Shown here piece by piece: positions 7,094-13,971 of a stretch of DNA of 16,985 nt. The stretch is taken from positions 1 through 16,985 of the forward strand of contig DASYYE010000567.1 of NCBI GenBank assembly GCA_035946955.1. The letters are read 5' to 3'. Each line of letters starts with the position of its first letter. The stretch's first letter is position 1. Below the pieces are notes generated by a model, which was not told where the DNA came from, did no database searches, and saw only the letters and a list, made by a program, of their open reading frames with translations. The DNA is from DASYYE01 sp035946955 (GTDB lineage: Bacteria > Actinomycetota > Actinomycetes > Streptosporangiales > Streptosporangiaceae). Position numbers and translations under genes: made by a program.

Positions 7094-8104
7094 TCAGGAT
7101 GGGGGAACTTCCCCGGAGCCGCGGACGATGAGCGTGGTGGCCAGTTCGACCCGTTCCACGGGGCCCTGGTAGCCATCCAGGCGGCGGAACAGCAGTTGCG
7201 CGGCGATGCGGCCCAGGCCCGCGGTGTCCTGGGCGACCACGGTGACCGCGGGGGTGAGCAGGTCCGCCAGTTCGAGGTCGTCGAACCCCACGAGCGCGAT
7301 GGGGGAGCCCGTGGCATGCAGTTCCCGCAGGGCCAGCGCGGTGATCCGGTTGTTGCCGCACAGCACCGCGCTGACCGGGGCCGGGCCGCCGAGCATGCGG
7401 TCCAGCGCGTCCCGGACGCTGAGCGGGGTGGGCGGGGCCATCGACACCCAGGAGCCCTCGGCAGCCAGCCCGGCCGCGGACATGGCCTGCGTGTATCCCT
7501 GGAGGCGGTGGGAGGCGGTGTAGATGTGGGGCGCGTCGCCGATGAAGCCGATCCGCCGGTGCCCGTGCCTGACCAGGTGGGTGACGCCATCGCGGGCGCC
7601 AGTTACGTTCCCGGTGAGCACCGTGTCCGCGTCGATGAGCTGGGGCGGGCGGTCCACGAACACCACCGCTGTCCCGGCCGCCACCTCCGGGAGCAGGTAG
7701 GTGTGGTCCTGCGAGGCAGGGATGATGATCAGGCCGTCGACCCGCCTCGCGCAGAACGAGAGGGCCAGTTCCTGCTCGCGTTCGGCGTCTTCGTCGCTGG
7801 AGCCGGTGATGAGCAGCGTGCCGTGTTCGGCGGCGACGTCTTCCACCGCCCGCGACAGCGTTGCGTAGAACGGGTCGCCGATGTCCTCGAGGATCAGCCC
7901 GATCGATGCCGTCTGCCCCTTGCGCAGCACGCGGGCGCTGTCGTTGCGCCGGTAGCCGAGCGCGGCGATGGAGCCGTTCACCCGGTCGGCGGTCTGCGGC
8001 CGCACGCCCGGCTCCCCGTTGACCACCCGCGAGACGGTCTTCAGTGCAACGCCCGCGTGGCTGGCCACGTCTTTCATCGTTGGCCTGGTCCCGTAGCCGG
8101 CCAT
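7094..8104 (-). CDS. LacI-family transcriptional regulator (downstream of GH92)
   Basis: 336 residues from ATG 8104, chosen because GAGAGGGAGG lies six bases upstream; in-frame ATGs at 8131 and GTG 8185 lack such a site. Helix-turn-helix: TMKDVASHAGVALKTVSRVV (9-28). Hinge helix: YRRNDSARVLR (51-61), with Leu60 as the expected minor-groove wedge at a central CG. The rest is a periplasmic-binding-protein-like sugar sensor, with FCARRVDGLIIIP, GHRRIGFIGD and IALVGFDD blocks in the usual order. It is full length. It is clearly a paralogue of the regulator at 11849-12898: the C-terminal TVVAQD, AAQLLF and VRGSGE blocks are shared. The first recognition-helix positions are Leu-Lys here and Leu-Met there, so the operators may differ slightly. 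It lies downstream of GH92 on the same strand, separated by a terminator, so it has its own promoter. The effector is unknown, probably a sugar. Confidence 0.9.
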   Translation of the reverse strand: MAGYGTRPTMKDVASHAGVALKTVSRVVNGEPGVRPQTADRVNGSIAALGYRRNDSARVLRKGQTASIGLILEDIGDPFYATLSRAVEDVAAEHGTLLITGSSDEDAEREQELALSFCARRVDGLIIIPASQDHTYLLPEVAAGTAVVFVDRPPQLIDADTVLTGNVTGARDGVTHLVRHGHRRIGFIGDAPHIYTASHRLQGYTQAMSAAGLAAEGSWVSMAPPTPLSVRDALDRMLGGPAPVSAVLCGNNRITALALRELHATGSPIALVGFDDLELADLLTPAVTVVAQDTAGLGRIAAQLLFRRLDGYQGPVERVELATTLIVRGSGEVPPS

Positions 8105-8137
8105 GGCCGCCTCCCTCTCCGCACCAGCCATGGCCGT

Positions 8138-8173
8138 CCGCCCCTGGCATGGTTCGTGCCCCGCCCCTGGCAT
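8138..8173. repeat. 13-bp direct repeat upstream of the first LacI gene
   Basis: CCGCCCCTGGCAT occurs at 8138-8150 and again at 8161-8173, exactly 23 bp apart (about two helical turns). Both copies lie 34-69 bp before the LacI-family ATG at 8104, in its promoter region. The same-face spacing suggests paired protein-binding sites. It could also be a chance local duplication. Confidence 0.5.
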
Positions 8174-8176
8174 CCC

Positions 8177-8192
8177 TGTCACCACAGTGACA
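8177..8192. promoter_or_regulatory. Inverted repeat TGTCAC-CACA-GTGACA, candidate operator
   Basis: Perfect 6-bp arms around four bases, next to the 13-bp direct repeats and about 75-90 bp before the LacI-family start. The centre is not CG, so this is not a classical LacI operator. It lies between that promoter region and the terminator of the GH92 gene. Confidence 0.35.
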
Positions 8193-8198
8193 TGAAAC

Positions 8199-8231
8199 GG
8201 GGAGGGAGCCGGGCAACCCGGCCCCCTCCCC
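8199..8231 (-). terminator. Rho-independent terminator of the GH92 gene
   Basis: Arms at 8199-8213 and 8217-8231 pair over 15 positions with one A/C mismatch and a 3-base loop (CAA). It begins 12 bases after the GH92 stop on the minus strand and is followed in that direction by GTTTCATG, a short T-containing tail. It separates GH92 from the LacI-family gene below it. Confidence 0.8.
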
Positions 8232-8243
8232 GCAACGCGGCGC

Positions 8244-11200
8244 TCAGCCGGTCGACACCGCGAAGATGCCGATCGACCCGTTGCTGGTTGTGGCAGGCAG
8301 CGTAATGCTGGTCACGGTCTTGGACGGGTCTATTGGGACGGCTTCACTGAACACATACGTGGTCACGGTCTGAGACTGACCGTTGGTCATGTTCCGGTAC
8401 GGCGTCTGGCCCACGATCATGTTGCCGGGTATAGGCGGGAACGAGCCGGCGCCCAGGGTCCAGTCACTGAACCCGAGAGTGGCCGTGGACGACGTCCCGT
8501 CGCTGTAGTTGATGGTGATCATGCCGGACGCACCGGAGGATCCGGAGTTGGTGGCGCTGCCGAGGAAGCTGATCGAGCTTGCCCCGGACGCCGTGCTCAC
8601 CGGGATGGTCTGCCCGGACACCGCCACCGAGTCAGGCATGCTCGCAGGCACGTTCGGCCACATGTAGGTGAAGCCGTTGTTGGTCACCGTCGCGCCCGGT
8701 GCGAGCCCGGCGGCGGTCAGTGCCTGCTCGGAGTAGCTGAACCCGTCACCATCATAGTTGGCGGTGGTGGGCGAGCCGTCGTTGCTGATGCCGGTGATGT
8801 TGAAGTACGGGCCCAGGTCGCCCGGCTTGGCGATGACCGCGTTGATCTGCACGGGCAGCACGGTCATGGTCCCGGCCTTGAACGTGAACATGACGCTGAA
8901 GTCACCGTCGGTGGACCCGGCCGTGACGTTGACAGAGGCTGTCGCCGAGCCGTTGCCCGGCACCGCCAGGGTCCCGCTCGACGGCGACAGCGTCAGGCCG
9001 CTGGATGAGGGGGTGCCCATCCACGTGACGTTCTCGGCCGTGCTCGACAGGTTCGTGACCGTCACGGTCGCCTTGGTGGTGGCGCCGGGCTGCGCGTAGA
9101 TCGTCGCCGGGCCGGCGGTGGCCGTGGCCGCGAAGACCGGTCCGTAGGAGGGTGGCGCGTCCTTGGCCGCGCTGCCCCACGAGGTCGCGGTCTTGCTCAT
9201 CGTCCAGTCCATGGTGGACCCGTTGGCAAGGGTGCTGAACGGGACGAACAGCTTGTTGTAGGCCTTGCCGTTGATCATCAGGGACTTGACGTAGAACGTC
9301 GAAGGTGAGGCGCCCGGCGCGTTGCTCTCGATCGCCCGGCCGTTAGGCAGGGTGATCACAGCGTGCGGGAAGCCGGGGCTGGAGAACACCATGTTGTCGC
9401 TGCCTGAGTTCTCCGGGTACATGCCGAGCATGTCCCAGATGTCTGAGGAGCTGTTGGCGCCGAGGTCGTCGTTGTTGGGCAGACCCATCGGGCCTGGCAT
9501 GTACAGGCTGTTGCGGATGTTATCGACCGCCTGCTGGGTGCCGGCGGGGTCACCCGCGTAGTCGGGGGCGTTCTGCTCGCCCATGTCGAACTCGTTGGTG
9601 AGCTGGGCGTTCATGCCGAACCCGTTCGGCTCGGACAGGTACTGCCTGAGCATGGGCGCGGCCTTGGCGTTGCCGCCGAGCAGGGAGAACAGGCCCGCGT
9701 AGTCGTTGGGCACGTCCCACAGGTACTGGTAGGCGTCACCCTCCACGTACGGGTTGGTGGTGGTGGGGCCGACCCCGGCTTCGTATGTCCCGTTCTGGAA
9801 CTTCGGGTTGAGCAACTGAGTGGCGCCGTCGTACACGTTCACCCAGTTGTTGGCCCGCTGCTGGAGCATGGCGGCGTCCTTGTGGTCGCCGAGCGCTGCC
9901 GCGAACCGGGACAGCGCGAAGTCCTCGCTGTCGAGTTCGAGCAGCGTGGAGACGTACCCGCGCATGCCGCAGCACCCGTAGGAGCCGTCCTCGGGCAGGT
10001 AGCCGTACTTCGCCTCCAGCGCCTCACCGGCCCGGACCGGGTTGACGGTGTCGGCCTGCTTGAGCATGTCGGCCAGGGCCTGGTGGAGGTTGAAGTGCCG
10101 GGCGCCGAACGCGTAGTAGTCGGAGATGATGGAATCCGACGAGTCGCCGACCATGACGAAGTTGTCGAGGTTCAGGTACCCCCACTCCGGGAGGATGCTG
10201 TTCTCGGCGTACATATTCAGCAGGGACTGCGCCTGGTCGCTGGCGGCTGCCGGGTCCAGGATTGCCTGGAGCTGTGACAGCGAGTGGTAGGTGTCCCAGC
10301 CGGAGAAGACCCCGTACTGGTCGTGCTGCCCGGGCGCGAGCGTATGGAGCTTCATGTCCGAGCCCCAGAACTGCCCGTTCACGTCACTGGTGATGTTGGG
10401 CTGCATGAAGTCCTTGTAGAGCAGGCTGTAGAACTGCTGCGTCTGTGCGAACGAGCCGCCCCAGACGCTGATCTTGCTGAGCAGGCTGTTCCAGGACGCC
10501 TGGGCCGCGGCCCGGACGGCGCTGAAGTCCCAGCCGCTGTTGTCCGTCCGCCAGTTGAGCCTGGCGTTGGCGTCGGACACGTAGGAGATGCCGACCTTGG
10601 CGTCGATCACCGGGTTCTTGGTGGTGTCGAACTGCAGGAACACGGAGTCGGGGCCGGGCTCGCCGGACACGTCTACGACGGTGGCCTTGGTGAACGGCTG
10701 GCTGAACCTGATGTCGAAGTGGACGGTGTAGAGCTGGTTCTGGCCGGCGTTGTTTGTCTCGCCGCAGAAGTCGCCGCTCGTGGCCGAGCCCTCGACCTCA
10801 TTCTTGCCGATGACCTTCGCGGTGGTCGCGGCGTCGCCGTTCTGGCTGGCCATGAGCTTGATGTTGAAGTCGGCCATAGTGGTCTTCGGGAAGGTGAAGC
10901 GCCCGAACGAGCTGTGCGGCGTGGCGGTGAACTGCGAGGTGATCGTGTCGGGCAGGTTGCTCTGCGCCGAGTAGTAGCCGGCCTGGGCGACCTCGCCGTT
11001 GTTGGTGAACGACGTGGTGGCCTGGCTGGGCGCGCCGCCGGGCATCGCCCCGGTCATCGGCAGGATCGGCAGGTCCATGGCGGCGCCGCAGCCCGGGCCG
11101 GAGATGTGGGTCAGGCTGTAGCCCCACAGGCCCTCGTCGCCGAACTGGTAGCCGCCGCCCGCGTTGTAGGTGGGCAGGGTGTCGGGGCTCCACTGGACCA

Positions 11201-11633
11201 TGCCAAAGGGAACCTCTGCGCCGGGGTAGGTGTTGCCACCGTTACTGGTCCAGGTGCGAGTGTCCACCAGCGTCGCAAGGTTCTTGACCGGCGCCTTGAC
11301 GATCGCGTGGTCGCGGACCCCTGCGGGGAGCTGTGCGAGGCGCACTGAGTGCGGGCACGCGAGGAGGTGGCCGTTGGCGGCCTTGGTGCAGCCCGCGTTG
11401 TGCCGGCCGTGCATGGTGACGTGGTGGCGTGACGCGGCGGTGGCTCCTGCGTGCAGTGGTGCCGCCGCCGCTGGTGAGGCTGCCGCGAACGCGGCAACCA
11501 GAGCGCCGACCGACAGGACCGCCGCCCATACCCTCACGCGGGTGGCGGAGCTATGGTGGCGTACCTGCCTGAGCTGGCTAAGTGTGTGTGCCAGGGTGGG
11601 GCCGCCGTGTTCGCGCGGCTGCCTGGTCCTCAT
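8244..11633 (-). CDS. Secreted GH92 alpha-mannosidase with C-terminal accessory domains
   Basis: 1129 residues from ATG 11633, fixed by GGGAGGAG six bases upstream; the open frame continues to 11699 but without a ribosome site. GH92 enzymes are calcium-dependent exo-alpha-mannosidases. A long basic leader and hydrophobic run at 36-58 ending AAAAP form the export signal. The GH92 region is about 115-820: GGNTYPGAEVPFGMV (132-146), GYSLTHISGPGC (171-182), FSGWDTYHS (443-451), EGDAYQYLW (631-639) with the predicted general acid Glu631, and LPNNDDLGANSS (718-729) with the predicted base Asp722/723. From about 835 there is an Ig-like NEW3/NPCBM-associated-type domain (VTVTNLSSTAENVTW), then a beta-rich region with YFNITGISNDG and GFSDWTLG that often trails actinobacterial glycosidases. 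No sortase motif or anchor is visible, so it is probably free outside the cell. It ends in a strong terminator and has a LacI-like palindrome before it. Confidence 0.93.
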   Translation of the reverse strand: MRTRQPREHGGPTLAHTLSQLRQVRHHSSATRVRVWAAVLSVGALVAAFAAASPAAAAPLHAGATAASRHHVTMHGRHNAGCTKAANGHLLACPHSVRLAQLPAGVRDHAIVKAPVKNLATLVDTRTWTSNGGNTYPGAEVPFGMVQWSPDTLPTYNAGGGYQFGDEGLWGYSLTHISGPGCGAAMDLPILPMTGAMPGGAPSQATTSFTNNGEVAQAGYYSAQSNLPDTITSQFTATPHSSFGRFTFPKTTMADFNIKLMASQNGDAATTAKVIGKNEVEGSATSGDFCGETNNAGQNQLYTVHFDIRFSQPFTKATVVDVSGEPGPDSVFLQFDTTKNPVIDAKVGISYVSDANARLNWRTDNSGWDFSAVRAAAQASWNSLLSKISVWGGSFAQTQQFYSLLYKDFMQPNITSDVNGQFWGSDMKLHTLAPGQHDQYGVFSGWDTYHSLSQLQAILDPAAASDQAQSLLNMYAENSILPEWGYLNLDNFVMVGDSSDSIISDYYAFGARHFNLHQALADMLKQADTVNPVRAGEALEAKYGYLPEDGSYGCCGMRGYVSTLLELDSEDFALSRFAAALGDHKDAAMLQQRANNWVNVYDGATQLLNPKFQNGTYEAGVGPTTTNPYVEGDAYQYLWDVPNDYAGLFSLLGGNAKAAPMLRQYLSEPNGFGMNAQLTNEFDMGEQNAPDYAGDPAGTQQAVDNIRNSLYMPGPMGLPNNDDLGANSSSDIWDMLGMYPENSGSDNMVFSSPGFPHAVITLPNGRAIESNAPGASPSTFYVKSLMINGKAYNKLFVPFSTLANGSTMDWTMSKTATSWGSAAKDAPPSYGPVFAATATAGPATIYAQPGATTKATVTVTNLSSTAENVTWMGTPSSSGLTLSPSSGTLAVPGNGSATASVNVTAGSTDGDFSVMFTFKAGTMTVLPVQINAVIAKPGDLGPYFNITGISNDGSPTTANYDGDGFSYSEQALTAAGLAPGATVTNNGFTYMWPNVPASMPDSVAVSGQTIPVSTASGASSISFLGSATNSGSSGASGMITINYSDGTSSTATLGFSDWTLGAGSFPPIPGNMIVGQTPYRNMTNGQSQTVTTYVFSEAVPIDPSKTVTSITLPATTSNGSIGIFAVSTG

Positions 11634-11678
11634 GTGGGCTCCTCCCGATCGGAACACATGTGTAATCGCCCCCGGGTT

Positions 11679-11692
11679 GACAACGATGTCAT
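11679..11692. promoter_or_regulatory. LacI-type operator candidate before GH92
   Basis: TGACAACGATGTCA is a near-perfect palindrome about a central CG, with 12 of 14 positions symmetric, the form expected for LacI-family proteins. It lies 46-59 bp upstream of the GH92 ATG. It differs in half-site from the two operators at 12918 and 13135, so it may belong to the other LacI paralogue. I could not identify a convincing promoter around it. Confidence 0.55.
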
Positions 11693-11761
11693 CCCACACC
11701 GAAACAACTCAAGTCAACCGTTGCCCACCAGATTTCCATGATTTTTTGCCCTTAGAGCCCG

Positions 11762-11783
11762 TTTGCTCCATATTTGCTCTATA
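11762..11783. repeat. Tandem 11-bp AT-rich repeat
   Basis: TTTGCTCCATA (11762-11772) is followed directly by TTTGCTCTATA (11773-11783), with one mismatch. It is in the AT-richest part of the window, between the GH92 start and the end of the second LacI gene, and one unit equals about one helical turn. It may be an upstream binding or bending element of the GH92 promoter. Confidence 0.45.
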
Positions 11784-11832
11784 TGACCCTCGGTAGTCGA
11801 CCCTGGACGCGGGGCAGCGGGGGGAGCAGAAC

Positions 11833-11850
11833 GATCCCGGCACCGGGGTC
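11833..11850 (-). terminator. Short hairpin at the end of the second LacI gene
   Basis: GATCCCG (11833-11839) pairs with CGGGGTC (11844-11850), including one G-T pair, around GCAC. It overlaps the TGA stop (11851-11849) of the LacI-family gene. The stem is only 7 bp with no T-run, so it is a weak candidate and some read-through towards GH92 is possible. Confidence 0.3.
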
Positions 11851-12898
11851 AGCTGAGGGAGGGGACGGCGATCTCGCCGGACCCGCGTGGCACCAGGCGG
11901 GTCATCAGGACCACCTCACGCGGTGGGGAGTCGTCGCCCGCGATCCGGGAGAAGAGCAACTGGGCGGCGGTGGCCCCGAGTGCGACCGGGTCCTGCGCGA
12001 CCACCGTCACCGGCGGCACGAGCTTGTCCGCGAGCGCGAACTCGTCGAAACCGATCAGCGCGGTGCCGCGGCCGTGGGGGTGGAGGGAATCGGCGGGAGG
12101 GTCGCCGGACTGGTACAGGGAGTCCACGGCGCCCATGGTGGTCACGTTGTTGCTGGCGAACAGGGCCGTCGGCGGGTCGGCCCCGGCCACGAGGTCGGCC
12201 GTGGCCCGTGCGGCCGCGGCCCGCTCGCGCAGGCCGTGCAGGATCAGCGACGGGTCGGGCACCAGCCCCCGGTCCGCGAATGCCGCCGCGAACCCCGCAT
12301 AGCGTTCCTTGATCGTCCAGATATCTTCCCGGTCGCCCAGGTAACCGATGCGGCGGTGGCCGCGCTCCAGCAGGTGCGCGACGGCGCGGTGCGCGGCGCT
12401 GCGGTTGTCCACGACCACGGTGTCCAGGTCCATGCCGTCGGCCGGGCGGTCCGCGCACACCACCTTGGTGCCCAGGGCTATCTGGCCACGCAGGAACCGG
12501 TGGCTGCCCGCCACCGGCACCAGGATCAGGCCGTCCACCTGACGTGCGCAGAACGCCGAGATGACCTCGCGCTCCCGGCGCAGGTTGTCATTGGAGCTGC
12601 CGATGAGCACGACGTAGTTGCGGGACCGGGCGGCGTCCTCGGCGGCCCGCGCGAACGCCGCGAAGAACGGGTTGGCCAGGTCGTCCACGAGCAGGCCGAT
12701 GGTCTGGGTGGGCGCTCCCCGGCGGCGCAGCGCGCGTGCCACGGCATTGCGCTGGTAGCCGAGCTTGCGGATGGCGCGCTCGACCCGCGCGGCGGTCTCC
12801 GGCTGGACCCCCGGCTCTCCGTTGACCACGCGCGAGACGGTCATCAGGCTGACGCCCGCGGCTGCGGCGACATCGCGCATGGTCGGGCGACTGGTCAC
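11849..12898 (-). CDS. LacI-family regulator divergent from the sugar ABC operon
   Basis: 349 residues from GTG 12898. Helix-turn-helix: TMRDVAAAAGVSLMTVSRVV (6-25). Hinge: YQRNAVARALR (48-58), with Leu57 as the expected wedge at the operator's central CG. The sugar-sensing region follows: DLANPFFAAFARA, FCARQVDGLILVP, GHRRIGYLGD, TALIGFDEF. It is full length. It is transcribed away from the ABC importer operon (13183 onward), and one LacI-type operator lies 20-33 bp before its start, another just after the importer promoter, so it probably represses both itself and the importer until a sugar binds. Downstream on the same strand is GH92, which it may also control. An insert near residues 255-275 (SGDPPADSLHPHGRGT) is longer than in its paralogue at 7094-8104. 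The ribosome site before GTG is weak, consistent with low expression. Confidence 0.92.
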   Translation of the reverse strand: MTSRPTMRDVAAAAGVSLMTVSRVVNGEPGVQPETAARVERAIRKLGYQRNAVARALRRRGAPTQTIGLLVDDLANPFFAAFARAAEDAARSRNYVVLIGSSNDNLRREREVISAFCARQVDGLILVPVAGSHRFLRGQIALGTKVVCADRPADGMDLDTVVVDNRSAAHRAVAHLLERGHRRIGYLGDREDIWTIKERYAGFAAAFADRGLVPDPSLILHGLRERAAAARATADLVAGADPPTALFASNNVTTMGAVDSLYQSGDPPADSLHPHGRGTALIGFDEFALADKLVPPVTVVAQDPVALGATAAQLLFSRIAGDDSPPREVVLMTRLVPRGSGEIAVPSLS

Positions 12899-12917
12899 GG
12901 CTGGACGCGCCCCACGA

Positions 12918-12931
12918 TGAGAACGTTAACA
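12918..12931. promoter_or_regulatory. LacI-type operator O1, before the regulator gene
   Basis: TGAGAACGTTAACA, with the CG at 12924-12925. The right half matches the ideal half-site; the left half departs at two positions. It lies 20-33 bp upstream of the regulator GTG, where bound repressor would block its own transcription. It is nearly identical to O2 at 13135-13148, sharing the run GAACGTTAACAA. Confidence 0.75.
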
Positions 12932-13057
12932 ACCAATCGCCGAACCTCCGGATGCCAGTTGCCCTGGGGGTCGTTAGCTGCTCGCCGGGTTGCGCGGTGC
13001 ACTCCGCGAGGGCTGCTGGACGTGCGGTCACCACCAGCAACCTCCATGATTATTGAG

Positions 13058-13071
13058 GATTGGTACCAATC
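13058..13071. promoter_or_regulatory. Perfect 14-bp palindrome GATTGGTACCAATC
   Basis: Perfectly symmetric about TA, and not the LacI-type CG centre. It lies 22 bp upstream of the -35 box of the ABC operon promoter, an activator-like position. The core TTGGTACCAA resembles GntR-type operators (TGGT...ACCA), but the binding protein cannot be named. Confidence 0.55.
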
Positions 13072-13093
13072 TGCGCAATCATGGGGAGACGGC

Positions 13094-13122
13094 TTGACAC
13101 CGTGGCGAGACGTGCGCAAAAT
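13094..13122 (+). promoter_or_regulatory. Promoter of the sugar ABC operon
   Basis: TTGACA at 13094-13099 is a consensus -35, followed after exactly 17 bp by CAAAAT at 13117-13122 (4 of 6 matches to a -10). The start would be near 13129, about 55 bp before the ATPase GTG and just before operator O2. This is the clearest vegetative-type promoter in the window. Confidence 0.65.
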
Positions 13123-13134
13123 CTAGCCGCGCGG

Positions 13135-13148
13135 TGTGAACGTTAACA
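13135..13148. promoter_or_regulatory. LacI-type operator O2, just after the ABC promoter
   Basis: TGTGAACGTTAACA, palindromic about CG (13141-13142) apart from one mismatched base pair. It begins about 6 bp after the predicted transcription start, a classic roadblock position. The centre-to-centre distance to O1 is 217 bp, so looping between the two is possible. Confidence 0.78.
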
Positions 13149-13182
13149 AGAAGCTGCGGAGCGCAGGGAGGGGAGTGAGCCG

Positions 13183-13971
13183 GTGACTGCGCCAGTGCTC
13201 GAAGCCCGTCACGTAACCAAGCGCTACGGCCATGTCCAGGCCCTCGATGACGTGGACTTCGATGTGTACTCCGGCGAGGTGACCGCGCTCATCGGCGACA
13301 ACGGCGCCGGCAAGAGCACGCTGGTGAAGCTGCTGGCCGGGGCCTCGAAGCCGGACAGCGGAGAGATCCTCATCGACAACAAGCCCGTGCAGCTGGGCAG
13401 TCCCGTGCAGGCGCGCAACCACGGGATCGAGACCGTCTACCAGGACCTGGCCCTGGCGCCTGACCTGGACGCGGCCGCCAACCTCCACCTGGGCCGGGAG
13501 ACCTACCTCATCCGGTGGCTCGGGGTGCTGGACCGCAAGGGCATGCGGGAGAGCGCGGTGAGGGCCTTTGCCGAACTGGGCGTCCAGTTGCCCGATGTGC
13601 GTGAGCCGGTAGCCAGCCTGTCCGGCGGCCAGCGCCAGTCGGTGGCGGTGGCCCGGGCGGTCGCCTACGCCAGCCGGATCATCTTCATGGACGAGCCCAC
13701 CGCCGCGCTCGGCGTGGTCCAGCGTGGGCGGGTGCTCGACATGATCCGCCGGGTCCGTGACCGTGGCATCGCAGTCGTCTTGATCAGCCACAACATGCCC
13801 GAGGTGCTGGCCATCGCCGACCGGATACAGGTGCTCCGGCTGGGCCGCAGGGTCGCTACCTTCACCGGTGCGGAAGCGTCTGTCGAAGAGCTCGTCGGGG
13901 CCATGACAGGGGCGCTGGAGATTGCCCAGCGCAACGGCCATGAGCGCAACGGCCGGGAAGGTGCGCCGTGA
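13183..13971 (+). CDS. Sugar ABC transporter ATPase, single nucleotide-binding domain
   Basis: 262 residues from GTG 13183; the purine run GGGAGGGGAG at 13166-13175 is the ribosome site. It powers import by hydrolysing ATP on the inner face of the membrane. Walker A: GDNGAGKST (38-46). Q-loop Gln87 (VYQDLALAPD). Signature: LSGGQ (146-150). Walker B: RIIFMDEP (165-172) with Glu171. Switch His203 (LISHNM). The YQDLAL and GVLDRKGM regions are typical of ribose/fructose-type sugar importers. Those often have a fused double ATPase near 500 residues, whereas this one has a single domain and would act as a homodimer, as in FrcA-type systems. The last four bases of the gene overlap the start of the permease (GTGA), indicating translational coupling. 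It is expressed from the promoter at 13094 and controlled by O2. Confidence 0.93.
   Translation: MTAPVLEARHVTKRYGHVQALDDVDFDVYSGEVTALIGDNGAGKSTLVKLLAGASKPDSGEILIDNKPVQLGSPVQARNHGIETVYQDLALAPDLDAAANLHLGRETYLIRWLGVLDRKGMRESAVRAFAELGVQLPDVREPVASLSGGQRQSVAVARAVAYASRIIFMDEPTAALGVVQRGRVLDMIRRVRDRGIAVVLISHNMPEVLAIADRIQVLRLGRRVATFTGAEASVEELVGAMTGALEIAQRNGHERNGREGAP

Noticed and set aside
6165..8216. One uninterrupted minus-strand frame of 683 codons that seems to fuse a long Arg/Gly/Pro-rich protein to the G1 peptidase
   Set aside because: The upstream half is the out-of-frame reading of the LacI-family gene, low in complexity and without a domain. The peptidase has its own signal peptide, ATG (6965) and ribosome site.
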